Shown in pieces: positions 9,835-19,423 of a stretch of DNA of 43,664 nucleotides. This DNA is from Allomyces macrogynus ATCC 38327 (taxonomy: Eukaryota > Blastocladiomycota > Blastocladiomycetes > Blastocladiales > Blastocladiaceae): contig GG745361.1 of the NCBI GenBank assembly GCA_000151295.1, positions 199,650 to 243,313 of the forward strand, written 5' to 3'. Under the pieces are notes generated by a model. It saw only the letters and a program-made list of their open reading frames with translations, had not been told where the DNA came from and did not search any database. The position numbers were made by a program, and so were the translations under genes. Position 1 is the stretch's first letter. Every line of letters begins with the position of its first letter.

Positions 9835-10443
9835 CGTGGACAGATTCGAGAGCCGGCAAAGGGGGGGTCAAACGAGGATCGAAGCAGCGGATTGGATTCA
9901 AGTGCCGAGTCAAGATCGGTTGGCGGTGGTTGGCGTCGAAGAGTGGCTCACTTGGTGGTCGGGGCAGCTTGCGGCACACAATGGCCGCATTCTGGAGGGC
10001 CGGGGCGGGCCGCCATTATATAGGATATTGTGGAGGGCCGTGGAGGAGGAGCAGAGGAGTGCGTGTCGCGCTGGCCAGTGGGGGTCTCGTCGGCAGGCTG
10101 GTGGTGGCCACGGCAACAGCGAGCAAAAAACAGCAGGTAAAAAACAGGCCAACACTGCGAGAGGGACGCGGCGGCTGCACGGCCCACGTGCCCACTTCAT
10201 CGCGCGCCTGTCAGAACCATCATCCTCCGCAACGTGCCTCCCACCTGTCTCCCACGCTCGCTGGTGGCGGTTTGCTTCGCGTCGTTCGTCGACGTCGAGC
10301 AGCCAGCCGCACACGATTTGCCCTGCAGACGTAGCAACGGTACTCGACGCAGTACACCCCCTGGACGCGGCCGACGGCTGGGGTTCCTATCAAGCGGTTC
10401 ATGACGCGACCACGACGGCCTGGCGAGCGCTTCCACCGCAAAA
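9835..10443. promoter_or_regulatory. Divergent promoter region, NC2-alpha / NSUN7-like
   Basis: A 609-bp spacer between the start codons of NC2-alpha (-) and the NSUN7-like gene (+). It contains a TATATAA element on the minus strand at 10016-10022. The long plus-strand open frame across this region lies largely antisense to NC2-alpha and has no family features. Confidence 0.45.
10016..10022 (-). promoter_or_regulatory. TATA-like box for NC2-alpha
   Basis: TATATAA on the minus strand, about 185 bp upstream of the ATG at 9834. Confidence 0.4.
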
Positions 10444-12607
10444 ATGAGTGAAAGCAGTCTCTCGCAAGTGCAGTCCGGGTCGCTGTCGAGCTGCCACTCG
10501 CTGTTCAGCTCGTTTCGCCAGTTGACCGATGCCGAGTACCTGCGATGCGCCAATCTGCTCCAGCACCTGACAGCCAGTTACGGGTCAAGCTCGCCCAAGT
10601 CCAGCACGTCGTTTCTGAGCGCGTCGCGAGACATCCACGACGACGATACCGACCATGGCGCACCGCTCCCGACGCACCTCGTCAATTTCGTGTTTGCCGT
10701 CGTCAAGTGTACGACTGTCTTCTCCACCGTGTCTTTTTTCGGATGTGCCGATTCGCTCACGCTCCACTCCGGCAGACATGGCCGCGCTCGACCAGATGCT
10801 GCTCGACACGGATTTCCTCGTGCACTACCACGACCTGATTCCGTCGCTCCCGCTCGTCAAGATCATGCTTTTCCAGTACCTCTCCTCGTCGTTCAACTCC
10901 ACCCAACTCCTCCTCGATGACAACGGCCCCCACCCGCCCATCATCGCCGCGGCCGCCGCCGCGCTCACCGCATCCCGCACAAAACTACACGCGGCCTACG
11001 CGCGCATCCGGATCGCGAAACACGCGCTCGGCGCGTCCGACGACGAACGACTCGGGAACCTCGTTGACTGGTCGGCCGAACAGCAAGTCGAGTCTGCGCC
11101 CGTCGCGTTCCGGCTGCGCCATGGGCTCTCGCTCGAGCAATTGTCGAACGAACTTGCGTGGCCCGAGGACGCGGCAGAGAAGGACCCGCATTTTCCGGAC
11201 ATCATCCTGGTCCCGCCGTGCTACGTCGCGGACGTGCTCGAGTCGCGCGCGTTTGCCGAGGGGAAAGTGGTGTTGCAGGACCGCGCAAGTATGGTGCCCG
11301 TGCAGGTCGTGCTGGAGCGGTGCCATGGGCCGGCGGATCACGCGTGGACGGTGCTTGAGAGTCGTGCGCGCATGGCGAATCGCGTGCTCATGTGGGCCGA
11401 TCTCACGCCGCACCATGTCGTGGTCGCAAGCGGTATCGGTGGGGAGCGGGAAGAGGTGCCGGGTCTTGGTGCTGACGCGCGCGAGCGGATCGAGTTCGCG
11501 CCGACGGCGTTCCTGGACATGGCCTCGGGGAATGGCGACGATGATGGAGGCTGCGCGCCGGACGTGGTCGTCGTCGAGCCCGCCAACTCGCTGTCGGCCG
11601 TGCTCGACGAAAAGCACTTCATGCTGCAAGAAGCGCTCATCAAGCCGCGCGAGGAGTGCGACGCCGCGTCCGTGGATAAGTTGGTCGAGCGGCAGCGTCG
11701 TGAGTTGATGCACGCGATGAAGTGTACGTTGTGTAGAGGTCGGAGGGTTGGCGGAGGCTAACGTTGACCATTTTTTTCTCGCGATTATCTAGTCCCGACG
11801 GCGCGGTACATTCTCTACGCGACGCGGTCCGTGCACGCCGAGGAGAACGAGGCCGTCGTCGACGCGTGCCTCGCGTCACAGACCGACTGGCGCGCGGTGC
11901 CGTTGGACGACGACGAGGAAGACGACGAGCAGGATGATCATGGGGAGGGTCTTAACGATCTGGAGCACACGCATCCGCATGATCGCGCGACCGCGTCGCG
12001 CCATGCCACCAGCCGCCCTGGCTCCCCGCCCGCCGCGACCTCGCCGTACCTGTCGATCTGCCCGGACCCGCCGCGCGTCACCAACGGCCTGTTCATCGCG
12101 CTCCTCGAGCGGCGCAGTCTCTCCACCGCCACCGACACTGACGCGGTCGACGATCACGAGTGCGAAGACGAAGTCGAGCCCATCGAACTAACCGAACCCG
12201 CCGACCCCACGACCGACCCTACCCCCTCTCCACCACCGCGCAAGTCCTCGGCCAAGAAAAAGAAAAAGAAGAAGGTGCCCGTGTGGCTCCGGCAGCCCGT
12301 ATGGCGCGGTGCTGGCACGCGCGCGCCGTGGCAGCGGCTGCCAGCTCTCGCCGCCGATTCCGCAACGGCTCCCGCTAACCTGGTGGTCGAGGGCATGTCG
12401 GTCGCGACGCCCGCGGTCGCGGTCGAGTCGGACAGTGCCGTACCCAAGTCGGTGCATGGGTCGACGACGAGCTTGAACGGTGGTGCGGTGGGGAAGAAGC
12501 GGCCGGCGTTCCCGGTGCCGAATCCGGTACGTTTTCTTGGCGGGCAAGGTTGTGGAGGGTGAGAGGCTGACCAGGGATGTGCGTGAATGTAGCGGCCGTG
12601 GAAGTGA
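10444..12607 (+). CDS. NSUN7: NSUN7-like protein of the RNA cytosine-5 methyltransferase (Sun/Nop2) family, both motif cysteines missing
   Basis: Exons are 10444-10708, 10776-11723, 11793-12526 and 12593-12607, giving about 653 residues. Splicing is supported by family-like junctions: VVKYMAALDQMLLDTDF over intron 1 and HAMKFPTARYILYATRS over intron 2. NSUN7 landmarks are the N-terminal helical region, a segment around VDKLVERQRRELMHAMK, then SVHAEENEAVV, and RVTNGLFIALLER near the end of the catalytic core. Family members use cysteines in motif IV (PC) and motif VI (TCS). Here the matching positions read EPANS (near residue 356) and ATRS (near 413), so neither cysteine is present and the protein is probably not a conventional methyltransferase. 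A Lys-rich stretch lies in the C-terminal third and the last exon adds only four residues (RPWK). Animal NSUN7 is linked to sperm flagellar motility, which fits this flagellated context. Confidence 0.75.
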
Positions 12608-13185
12608 TTGGGACTCGCAGGACTTTGATGCCAGTAAGGCGGGAGGGCCGTGGAAATGAGGCCGGATTCGATGGTCAATAGTGACACGCGTTGTTCTGAC
12701 GGGCTGGAAGTCTGGGATGTTTCATGGACAGAGATAGGAGAGTGTGCGGATCGTGCCGCATGAAGGGCGCAAAGGGGATATGACGGACATACACTGACAA
12801 ATTCAAACGCAAGCGAAAGAAAAACAACTCATGCCAATAACAACAATGTCAGCCACCAACGTTGATGCCACCGTCAATCACCCAAAGGCATCGTTCAGGT
12901 GACGTATGACCACGACGTTTCTAGCGCAGGTCCTCCTCATCAGAATCATGGCCGTGCGATGCCGCTTGATCGCGACGAATGCTCGACTGCAAGCGCGCGT
13001 TGACCTGCCCTCGCGCGCGATAAACCGGGGGCAGAATCGTCGCCACGGTCAGCGTCGTGCGCAGTCACTTGTTTCTGACCATGAAAGCGCGGAGAATGCT
13101 TCTGGGCCAACTTCTCGTCGTTGCCAACGCCCGACTTCAGACTTCAGCCGCGCATTGACCTGTGCACGTGGGCCATGGTTCGAGG
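12608..13185. other. Gene-poor stretch
   Basis: About 580 bp with no supported gene. It has short open frames on both strands and two loosely similar segments around 12980-13010 and 13135-13165 (both containing a GCGCRTTGACCTG-like core). It could include the decayed 3' part of the HSPA12-like pseudogene, but I cannot align it by eye. Confidence 0.35.
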
Positions 13186-13640
13186 TCAGATTTTTGTCGC
13201 CACTCTCTGACCCACGCATGGGCAGGCGCAACTTGAAGCGAAGGTTTGTAGAGGCATGCTAAACAAGTGAAGCACACAAACTATCGCCGTAATGCGAATT
13301 GAACCCATCCAGGCACACGCCGTACCGTAAAGGCATGCGCCCAGAAACTTTTCAGCTTCGGGATTGTGTTCAGTTGCGACCCGATCTGCTGAGACCTCCT
13401 TTTGCAGTCGATCACGCAGGGTATCGACAAGATATCCGCAGCTGGTAAAGCTGCCCACAAGCAAGAGGTGCGAAAGCTGGATGCCCTTGCGCTTGCAATC
13501 GCGAATCATTTTCAGAGCCATTGCGTGAAACTTCTCGACAATGTCCCTGACGAGCATCTGCATCGTCTCAGATCGCCGTCATCAACCGCCGCGCCACCTG
13601 TTCCAGGGAACGGATCGCCGTCGAGTTTGGCCATGGTTCG
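13186..13640 (-). pseudogene. Broken HSPA12-like copy
   Basis: The minus strand carries pieces that match the C-terminal half of the ATPase domain of the gene at 2212. First comes GDPFPGTGGAAVDDGD (intact gene: GDPLPGTGGATLDDGE). In another frame follow TMQMLVRDIVEKFH (TMQQLYRDIVEEIH), KRKGIQLSHLLLVGSF (RKGVDITHIVCVGGF) and a helix ending in TLRDRLQ (ALRERLQ). Comparing the two at nucleotide level, the copy lacks 13 nt between the DDG and TMQ segments, which shifts the frame. The N-terminal ATPase half and the C-terminal domain are not recognisable nearby. The adenosine motif has GSF in place of GGF. A less likely reading is a live divergent gene with an unseen splice there. Confidence 0.7.
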
Positions 13641-13672
13641 TGGGTACTGTGCTTCAGCTTGGTCGTATTTGA

Positions 13673-15049
13673 CCGGGCCAATCGCTTGACCTTGTGCTCG
13701 ACCTAATTCTCCAGTGCCTGCTCGATGAGGAGGATCGCTGTTCTCTACTCCAGCTCGCGCAGACATCCCCTCAGTTTTTCGCGCCAGCTGTAAAGCTCGC
13801 AATCCGTTGGGCGGATTCCCACTGGCGTGAGCTGCCCGACTGGCACTGCGATTTCTGCGCTGGCTACCTTGGGACTTTTGCCGACGACCATCGCACGTCG
13901 CCAGCCATTTTTCTTGCCAAGCCTGCTACTGTTCGAGGTCAACAGAGTGGTGTGATGATTCGACGTGATTCCAAGTTCCTGGGGCCTACTCCACACCACC
14001 AGCTACAGTCGCTGTTCTTGTCGAGCAAGACGCCTGGCATGGTCCCATCAGTCCTGCCTCGGGCGCGCTCCGTGTTCTGGTCGTTTGAACTAGCAGCCAA
14101 TGATATTTGGAATGTGCTGAATGCGCTCGATCAGGGGCATGGGTGTCCTGAGACCATGACATGTCTGACTTCGGAACTTCTTGTCGCTTTCAGTGATCGC
14201 CAAATGCTCAACCTCGCCTGCCGACTGGGAACCCTGATCGCCGCGTCATATATTCGGTCATTGAGCCTGCACTTGAGCGATTTCTATGACGAGTAGGATA
14301 ATACGGTCGCGGGGCCATTATGTTTGTTGAAATGCTCTTGATTTCAGCATGCCACCCAATTTGGTCACGCTCCGTTGGGTGGGCTCTTTGAACCAGGCTG
14401 GTTTGGCGCTATGCCGATGATGGGCAAATCATACTTGCAATTGATGTGGCCGCTGTCACTTCGCAAGATCAAGACTGAGTTTGGATCCGTTTGGGCTGGG
14501 TACTCCGTGTGCCAGATTCCTCCGTCTTTGCTGCGCACTGGCCCTGCTTTTCATGTTCCGCTGCGTACCATGGAGCTGCTCAATCTCCCGCTGGGCGTGG
14601 CCACGAGTCGTGGCAAGATTATTGCTGCGCTGTGCCCAACGCTTGAGTCTTTCACTGTCCGGATTGGCGGTACCGGCGAATTGGACAACTTGGAGAGTGC
14701 CGATATGCAAGCGGCGGTTCGTTCTTTGATCATGGCGCTCATGCTCACATGACCTGGCCTGCGCCAGCTGCGTCTGCCCATCGAACTTGGCTACGCGCAT
14801 GCGTCGTTTCCCCAATTTGAGCGTGACACGGTCCCGCTTCTCGCATTTTTCTCGCGGCTCACGAGCTTCAGTCTCGCCGGGTGGAGGGTGGATTACAAGG
14901 AAGAGGCGGTTTCAGCTGTAGTGGCGGTCATGGCAGCAGTGCCAACCCTGCGCATGCTGGATTTGAGCGACAATGAGGAGCTGGATGGGAACGCGGCTCG
15001 AGAGATTGTTCTCGAGCGTGTCGTTTTGCGTGGAACTGTGCAGATTTGA
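13673..15049 (+). pseudogene. F-box/LRR-like gene, apparently decayed
   Basis: An open plus-strand frame begins at 13673 right after a stop and has no ATG in its first part. It reads like an F-box (LDLILQCLLDEEDRCSLLQL, then SPQFFAPAVKLAIRWAD), followed by leucine-rich sequence (RSLSLHLSDFYDE). A plausible 55-nt intron (14293-14347, donor GTAGGA) leads to MPPNLVTLRWVGSLNQ. Sequence in another frame (from about 14375) then continues with YLQLMWPLSLRKIKTEF, FHVPLRTMELLNLPLGVA and LCPTLESFTVRIGG. An in-frame TGA at 14750-14752 interrupts this, after which the same frame continues with LRQLRLPIELGYAHASF and PTLRMLDLSDNEELDG to a stop at 15047-15049. Lack of a start, a frame change and an internal stop together suggest a pseudogene. 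Sequencing error could account for one of these but hardly all. Confidence 0.6.
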
Positions 15050-15930
15050 TATGGACGTCGGCGTTGCACATCGTGCTTCTTCAGCAGGTCGGCACCCACT
15101 TCTTGTAATGAACGTCGTTTGATTTTGTTGGACGGTCACTGATTGATCGAGTCCGTGATTTGAGTTCGTGCTTCGTAGAAATTTTCGTTATCAAGTTTTG
15201 GAAGTCGGGAGAATCTCGTGATTCTCAGCAGCCTTACATCTCGCCCAAGGTCGATGTCCATCAGGACGGCATCGCTTTGGTCGGCCACGGCGCAAGCGAT
15301 ATGGCCTGGAAAAGACTGTGCCAGCAAGGCACACAATTTTCTTGCGTCGAACTTCTTTAGTGTGTGCGAATGACACTCTGCGCGATACTCCAGTCGGCCA
15401 AGGCCCAGTCCGCTTCCGATTGCACCGCTGATACTTTGGTACGTCGTGAATGCACGAGAGGCGATCAACAAGAGCGAGCATTGCCATAGTTACGCCCACT
15501 TCACTTCCAGTGCTGGCGAGCCGATGTGACCGATGAACAGTGTCGGTGACCATGAGAGTCACGTCCCGAGTTCAGCCAGGTTGTGGGCAAAGGTGATCAG
15601 AACCCGTCATCAACCCAGCCAACAGGCCGAAATGGCCTTTGGCGTTTTGGGCGCACGCGCCACCAAGGGGTCTGGATTCAGTACCCCGCCTCTGACGCGC
15701 ACTCGACATCGCCCAGCAGCGCACGGCGCGCGTACAAACGAGCAACCCCTCTCCCTCCCTGTCGTTTGCTTGCGCCCGGTGCCCGCCAACCGCCAACCGC
15801 CAACCGTGCATCTCCTCTGCTCCACACAATAAACTGACCGCAGAGGACCTTTCTGCGACCGTGATCAACAAACGCGCATCAATCAACGACTGAGCGCTCC
15901 ACGACTCGACAAATCACGACTACGCTGACG
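15050..15930. other. Gene-poor stretch upstream of the proline-rich protein gene
   Basis: About 880 bp. The minus strand between 15136 and 15562 has two overlapping open frames of ~110-124 codons with fairly normal composition (for example YQSISGAIGSGLGLGRLEY), but I recognise no family and they do not join convincingly. They could be another decayed fragment. A triple CGCCAAC repeat lies at about 15785-15806. Nothing else is evident. Confidence 0.35.
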
Positions 15931-16299
15931 ATGCCGGACCCTGCCATCACCAACACTCCGGCGCAACCCGCAATCCCGCTCGACGACACGAAATCGCAAC
16001 CCGCCGACACCGCGACCGCACCGCCAAACGCCGCAACCGCGATGCAGCCGCCGCCGCCGACGTACTCGTCGGTGCCACCGCCGCTCCCGTCCAGCGACGC
16101 GTACCCGCAAGCAGCATCCGCTGGCGATGATGGCGCGAAACCCGCCGCGCGCACGACCGCACCCGCAACGCGTAGCCCGACGGACGGCCCCAGACAGTCG
16201 TCAGCGTGCTCATCGTGCATGTGGTTTTACAATTGCTCAGCGCTTGGGTACTGCTGCGGGTGGTGTTGTGTCGAGTGTGTGAAGTGTTTTAGCTCGTAG
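15931..16299 (+). CDS. Small proline-rich protein with cysteine-rich C-terminus (possibly CYSTM-like)
   Basis: An intronless frame of 122 residues. Residues 1-90 are rich in Pro, Ala, Thr and Asp, with a PPPPTYSSVPPPLP segment. The last 30 residues are strongly enriched in Cys, Trp and aromatic residues (CSSCMWFYNC, YCCGWCCVECVKCF). A disordered proline-rich front followed by a short cysteine-rich hydrophobic tail recalls CYSTM-type membrane-anchored stress peptides, but the spacing is not a clear match. It may be palmitoylated or membrane-associated (inference). Upstream sequence is CT/CA-rich with no clear TATA box. GC-rich DNA can produce such frames by chance, but the concentrated cysteine block is unusual enough to keep the call. 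Confidence 0.45.
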   Translation: MPDPAITNTPAQPAIPLDDTKSQPADTATAPPNAATAMQPPPPTYSSVPPPLPSSDAYPQAASAGDDGAKPAARTTAPATRSPTDGPRQSSACSSCMWFYNCSALGYCCGWCCVECVKCFSS

Positions 16300-16434
16300 A
16301 TAGAGGGATTGGTTGTGTCGAGTGTATGGTGAGGTCGTGGTGGACGCGTCGAGCGTGAGGGTGCAGAATGTGGTGCGCGCGAGAGTGCTGAATCGACAAG
16401 GATAGGTCGTACACGGGTCGCGCGATAGTTGCAA

Positions 16435-16494
16435 GAGATGTCCGTGCAAGAGAAGTCCGTGTAAGAGATGTTCGTGTAAGAGAAGTTCGTGGCA
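16435..16494 (+). repeat. Four tandem copies of a 15-nt unit
   Basis: Units follow the pattern GAGAWGTYCGTGYAA, repeated four times without gaps and with alternating A/T at the fifth position. This suggests the array arose by doubling a 30-nt unit. On the minus strand it is open and would read as a TSLTR-type pentapeptide repeat, but no gene is supported there. Confidence 0.75.
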
Positions 16495-17074
16495 CGTCTT
16501 TATCGGTTTACGCCAAAGTGATGGGATGTGAGCGTGGTTGCCGTGGATCATGCCTTCATCCGTAGCGACGGTCAGTTTACCTGAGCAATTGATTCTGAAA
16601 GGGCACGCATCGAGGAAGCGTCAGGTGGTCAAAGTCGGCGATCTAAAGCAAATTCATTTCAATCGAGTTTGTCGGAGCGGAGGTGAATGGATGGAAGCAA
16701 ACGACACGGTTCACGATGCATCAAGTCTTGTTCCTCACCGCTCAATCGACAGCCGGAAAACGCTCCAGCATTTCAGCACTGTTTCCATATCCAGACCACA
16801 ATCCAGATTAACGTTTCATTCTATGTCGGCAATTCATCACAACGATCGCGGCCCATTCAGCATCATCCAAGACTCCGTCGGGTTCTGACGTGGGGCAGTA
16901 CGGTCGCGGGTGCGCGTGCAGATGCTGTCCGTTTGTTTGATGCCGGAACAGCAAACGACACGGCACGCCAGCATCGTCTCCATAACGCGCACGACATCGA
17001 TCACAACTCAAATGGTTGATGCATTTCGCGTCGTCATTTCGTCACGTCTATCGCGCCCCATCAAGCATAGTCGA
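16495..17074. other. Gene-poor stretch
   Basis: Nearly 580 bp with no supported gene. Base composition is less GC-rich than neighbouring genes and open frames are short. I see nothing specific in it. Confidence 0.35.
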
Positions 17075-17338
17075 TTATTCGGTCAGGTCTTGGTGCAGGT
17101 TCGGCAACAGACCGGGCGCGACGCGCTTGCGCTGCTCGGCGCCGAAAAACGTGCGCTCGATCAGAATCTTGGTCGAGACGATGAAGATTGGGACGCTGGT
17201 CGTGTTGCGCATGGAGATCAGCATCATATCGACCGCGCAAGGTGCTTGCACAATCTCGAGGCCGTTCATTTACCTCACAATCACCGTGAGCCACCGGAAC
17301 TGGCGGTCGCTGAGCTTGGGGCCGCGTAGGATGCCCAT
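17075..17338 (-). other. Unassigned minus-strand open segment
   Basis: On minus, a frame starting with ATG at 17338 reads MGILRGPKLSDRQFRWLTVI and ends in TAA about 22 codons later. The same frame reopens at once with an ATG and continues for 64 codons (PIFIVSTKILIERTFFGAEQ, APGLLPNLHQDL) to a stop at 17075. The composition is protein-like, but I recognise no family and no splice pair joins the parts cleanly. It may be a decayed gene, an exon set I cannot resolve, or chance. It is divergent from the EFL gene. Confidence 0.25.
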
Positions 17339-17713
17339 GCTGGTGAGCGTATCGGTTTGCTTGCAGGGGTGCGCGCGTGAGATTCAAGGCGCGGAGGCAA
17401 ATGGTCGTTGCGGCGTGCTGCGACTGATCAAGCAAAGTTGCGGTGAGTATAATGGCTCAGAGGCATGCCAGTTCTGTCACAGATCTGAAGCATGGTCACC
17501 TGCTCTGGACAAATGGGCTGAATGCAGCTGCAGCAACCCGTCTCGTGACCACGTCAAGCTGATTGGTTGTGGACAAGTGCGTGGCACGTGCACCGACGCC
17601 CCACGCGGCAAAGCCCTGGGCCCGTACTGCACGTCGACAAGCCGGGGTCGCCACACGAGCAAGCAAGAAGCCAAGGACGTGGACGCGCAACCCCACACGC
17701 TGGCTCGCCGACG
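17339..17713. other. Upstream region of the EFL gene
   Basis: About 375 bp of non-coding sequence ahead of the EFL TATA box. I found no repeat or RNA gene. Enhancer elements of this highly expressed gene would be expected here, but I cannot identify them. Confidence 0.3.
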
Positions 17714-17720
17714 TATAAAT
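17714..17720 (+). promoter_or_regulatory. TATA box of the EFL gene
   Basis: TATAAAT lies 72-78 bp upstream of the ATG at 17792 and is followed by a CT-rich leader (CTCTCCCTCTCTCGC) typical of strongly transcribed genes. This is the clearest promoter in the window. Confidence 0.65.
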
Positions 17721-17791
17721 CCCGGCACGCACCCGCGGCCCGACGTGCTCTCCCTCTCTCGCATCCCACCAAGAGCAGCAACCTATTCACC

Positions 17792-19423
17792 ATGTCGCAG
17801 GGCAAGCCGCATCTTTCGATCGTCATCTGCGGTCACGTCGACTCGGGCAAGTCGACCACGACGGGCCGTCTGCTCTTCGAGCTTGGCGGTATGTGTGCTC
17901 TTCCTTCGGGCGCTCGAACGAATTGGCTAGTTTGCCGGGCGGGTTTGCCGCGCGATGGGTTGGTCGGTCGATGGTGCTCGCGTGCATGCACTCGCGGCCG
18001 CCGTGTTCGTCATTGTCTTCGCCATTGCCCCGGTCTCGGTCCCCACCTCGCCGCAGTCATCGTTCGTCGTTCCATCGCCACCCTGACCAGCCGTTCCTGA
18101 CCATCGCCGTTTCCTCAATCCACAGGTATCCCCGAGCGTGAGATGGAGAAGCTCCGCCAGGAGGCCGATGCCCTCGGCAAGTCGTCGTTCGCTTTCGCGT
18201 TCTACATGGACCGTCAGAAGGAGGAGCGCGCTCGTGGTGTCACGATCGCGTGCACGACCAAGGAGTTCTTCACGGACCGCTGGCACTACACCATCATTGA
18301 CGCGCCCGGTCACCGCGATTTCATCAAGAACATGATCTCGGGTGCCGCCCAGGCCGATGTCGCTCTCCTCATGGTCCCCGCCGACGGTAACTTCACGACG
18401 GCCATCCAGAAGGGTGACCACAAGGCCGGCGAAATCCAGGGCCAGACGCGTCAGCACGCTCGTCTGCTTAACCTGCTCGGTGTCAAGCAGCTCGTTGTTG
18501 GTGTCAACAAGATGGACTCGGACCCGGCTGGTCCCTACAAGAAGGAGCGCTACGACGAAATCGCCGCTGAGATGAAGGACATGCTCGTCAAGACGGGCTG
18601 GAAGAAGGACTTCGTCGAGGGTTCGGTCCCGGTCATCCCGATCTCGGGCTGGATGGGTGACAACCTGCTCAAGAAGTCGGAGAAGATGACGTGGTGGAAC
18701 GGCCAGAAGGTCAAGTCGCTCTCGGGCAAGGACATCATGATCGTGACGCTGCTCAACGCCCTCAACGACTTTGCTGAGCTGCCGCCGCGCAAGTCGACGG
18801 CCGCGATGCGCGTGCCCATCTCGGGTATCTACAAGATCAAGGGTGTCGGTGATGTGCTTGCCGGCCGTGTCGAGCAGGGTATCGTCACGACCAACAAGGA
18901 TGTCGTCTTCCTGCCCACGCACACGACGGCCACGCCGTGCGCCGGCAAGGTCTTCACGGTCGAGATGCACCACAAGAAGGTCGAGAAGGGCGAGACGGGC
19001 GACAACGTCGGCATGAACATCAAGGGTCTCGACAAGAACAACATGCCCCGCGTCGGTGACGTCATGATCTACAAGGAGGACTCGACGCTCAAGGCCGTCA
19101 AGTCGTTCACCGCCCAGGTGCAGACGCTCGACATCCCGTCGGAGGTCAAGCCCGGCTACTCGCCCATCGGCTTCGTCCGCTGCGGTCGCTCGGCCTGCAA
19201 GATCACCAAGATCAACTGGAAGATCGGCAAGGAGACTGGTCGCAAAAAGATGGAGGGCCCGCACTCGCTCAAGGCCAACGAGGCCGCCGAGGTCGTTTTC
19301 GAGCCCATCCAGCCGCTCGTCGTCGACTCGTTCCAGAACTGCGAGGGTCTGTCGCGTATTGCCTTCCTCGATGGCAACACGGCCGTCATGCTCGGCAAGG
19401 TTGTCGCTGTTGAGCACAAGTAA
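17792..19423 (+). CDS. EFL: Elongation factor-like GTPase (EFL), replacing EF-1alpha
   Basis: EFL delivers aminoacyl-tRNA to the ribosome in lineages that lack or have reduced canonical EF-1alpha. Exon 1 is 17792-17888 and exon 2 is 18126-19423, giving 464 residues. The 237-nt intron (donor GTATGT) sits inside the LFELGG codons and is the longest convincing intron here. G motifs are GHVDSGKST (residues 14-22), DAPGH (91-95) and VNKMDSD. EFL-specific sequence replaces the EF-1alpha equivalents: [40 protein letters not shown], and KKSEKMTWW near residue 190. All three translation-factor domains are present and the protein ends GKVVAVEHK. Codon use is very biased toward C- and G-ending codons, as expected for high expression. 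It converges on the acyl-CoA synthetase gene. Confidence 0.95.

Noticed and set aside
9168..10334. Plus-strand open frame of 388 codons across NC2-alpha and the divergent spacer
   Set aside because: It is antisense to a recognisable histone-fold gene, and its second half is promoter sequence with no protein features.
12900..13262. Possible CRISPR-like or direct repeat array around 12.98-13.17 kb
   Set aside because: Only two loosely similar segments are present, with no regular spacing; the organism is eukaryotic.
12900..17700. A transposon responsible for the gene-poor patch
   Set aside because: I found no transposase, reverse transcriptase or integrase motif and no terminal repeats by eye; only decayed cellular-type genes are visible.
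17927..19417. Minus-strand open frame of 496 codons antisense to EFL
   Set aside because: It mirrors a highly codon-biased GC-rich gene; its Leu/Arg/Asp/Val-rich product is the expected antisense shadow and has no family motif.
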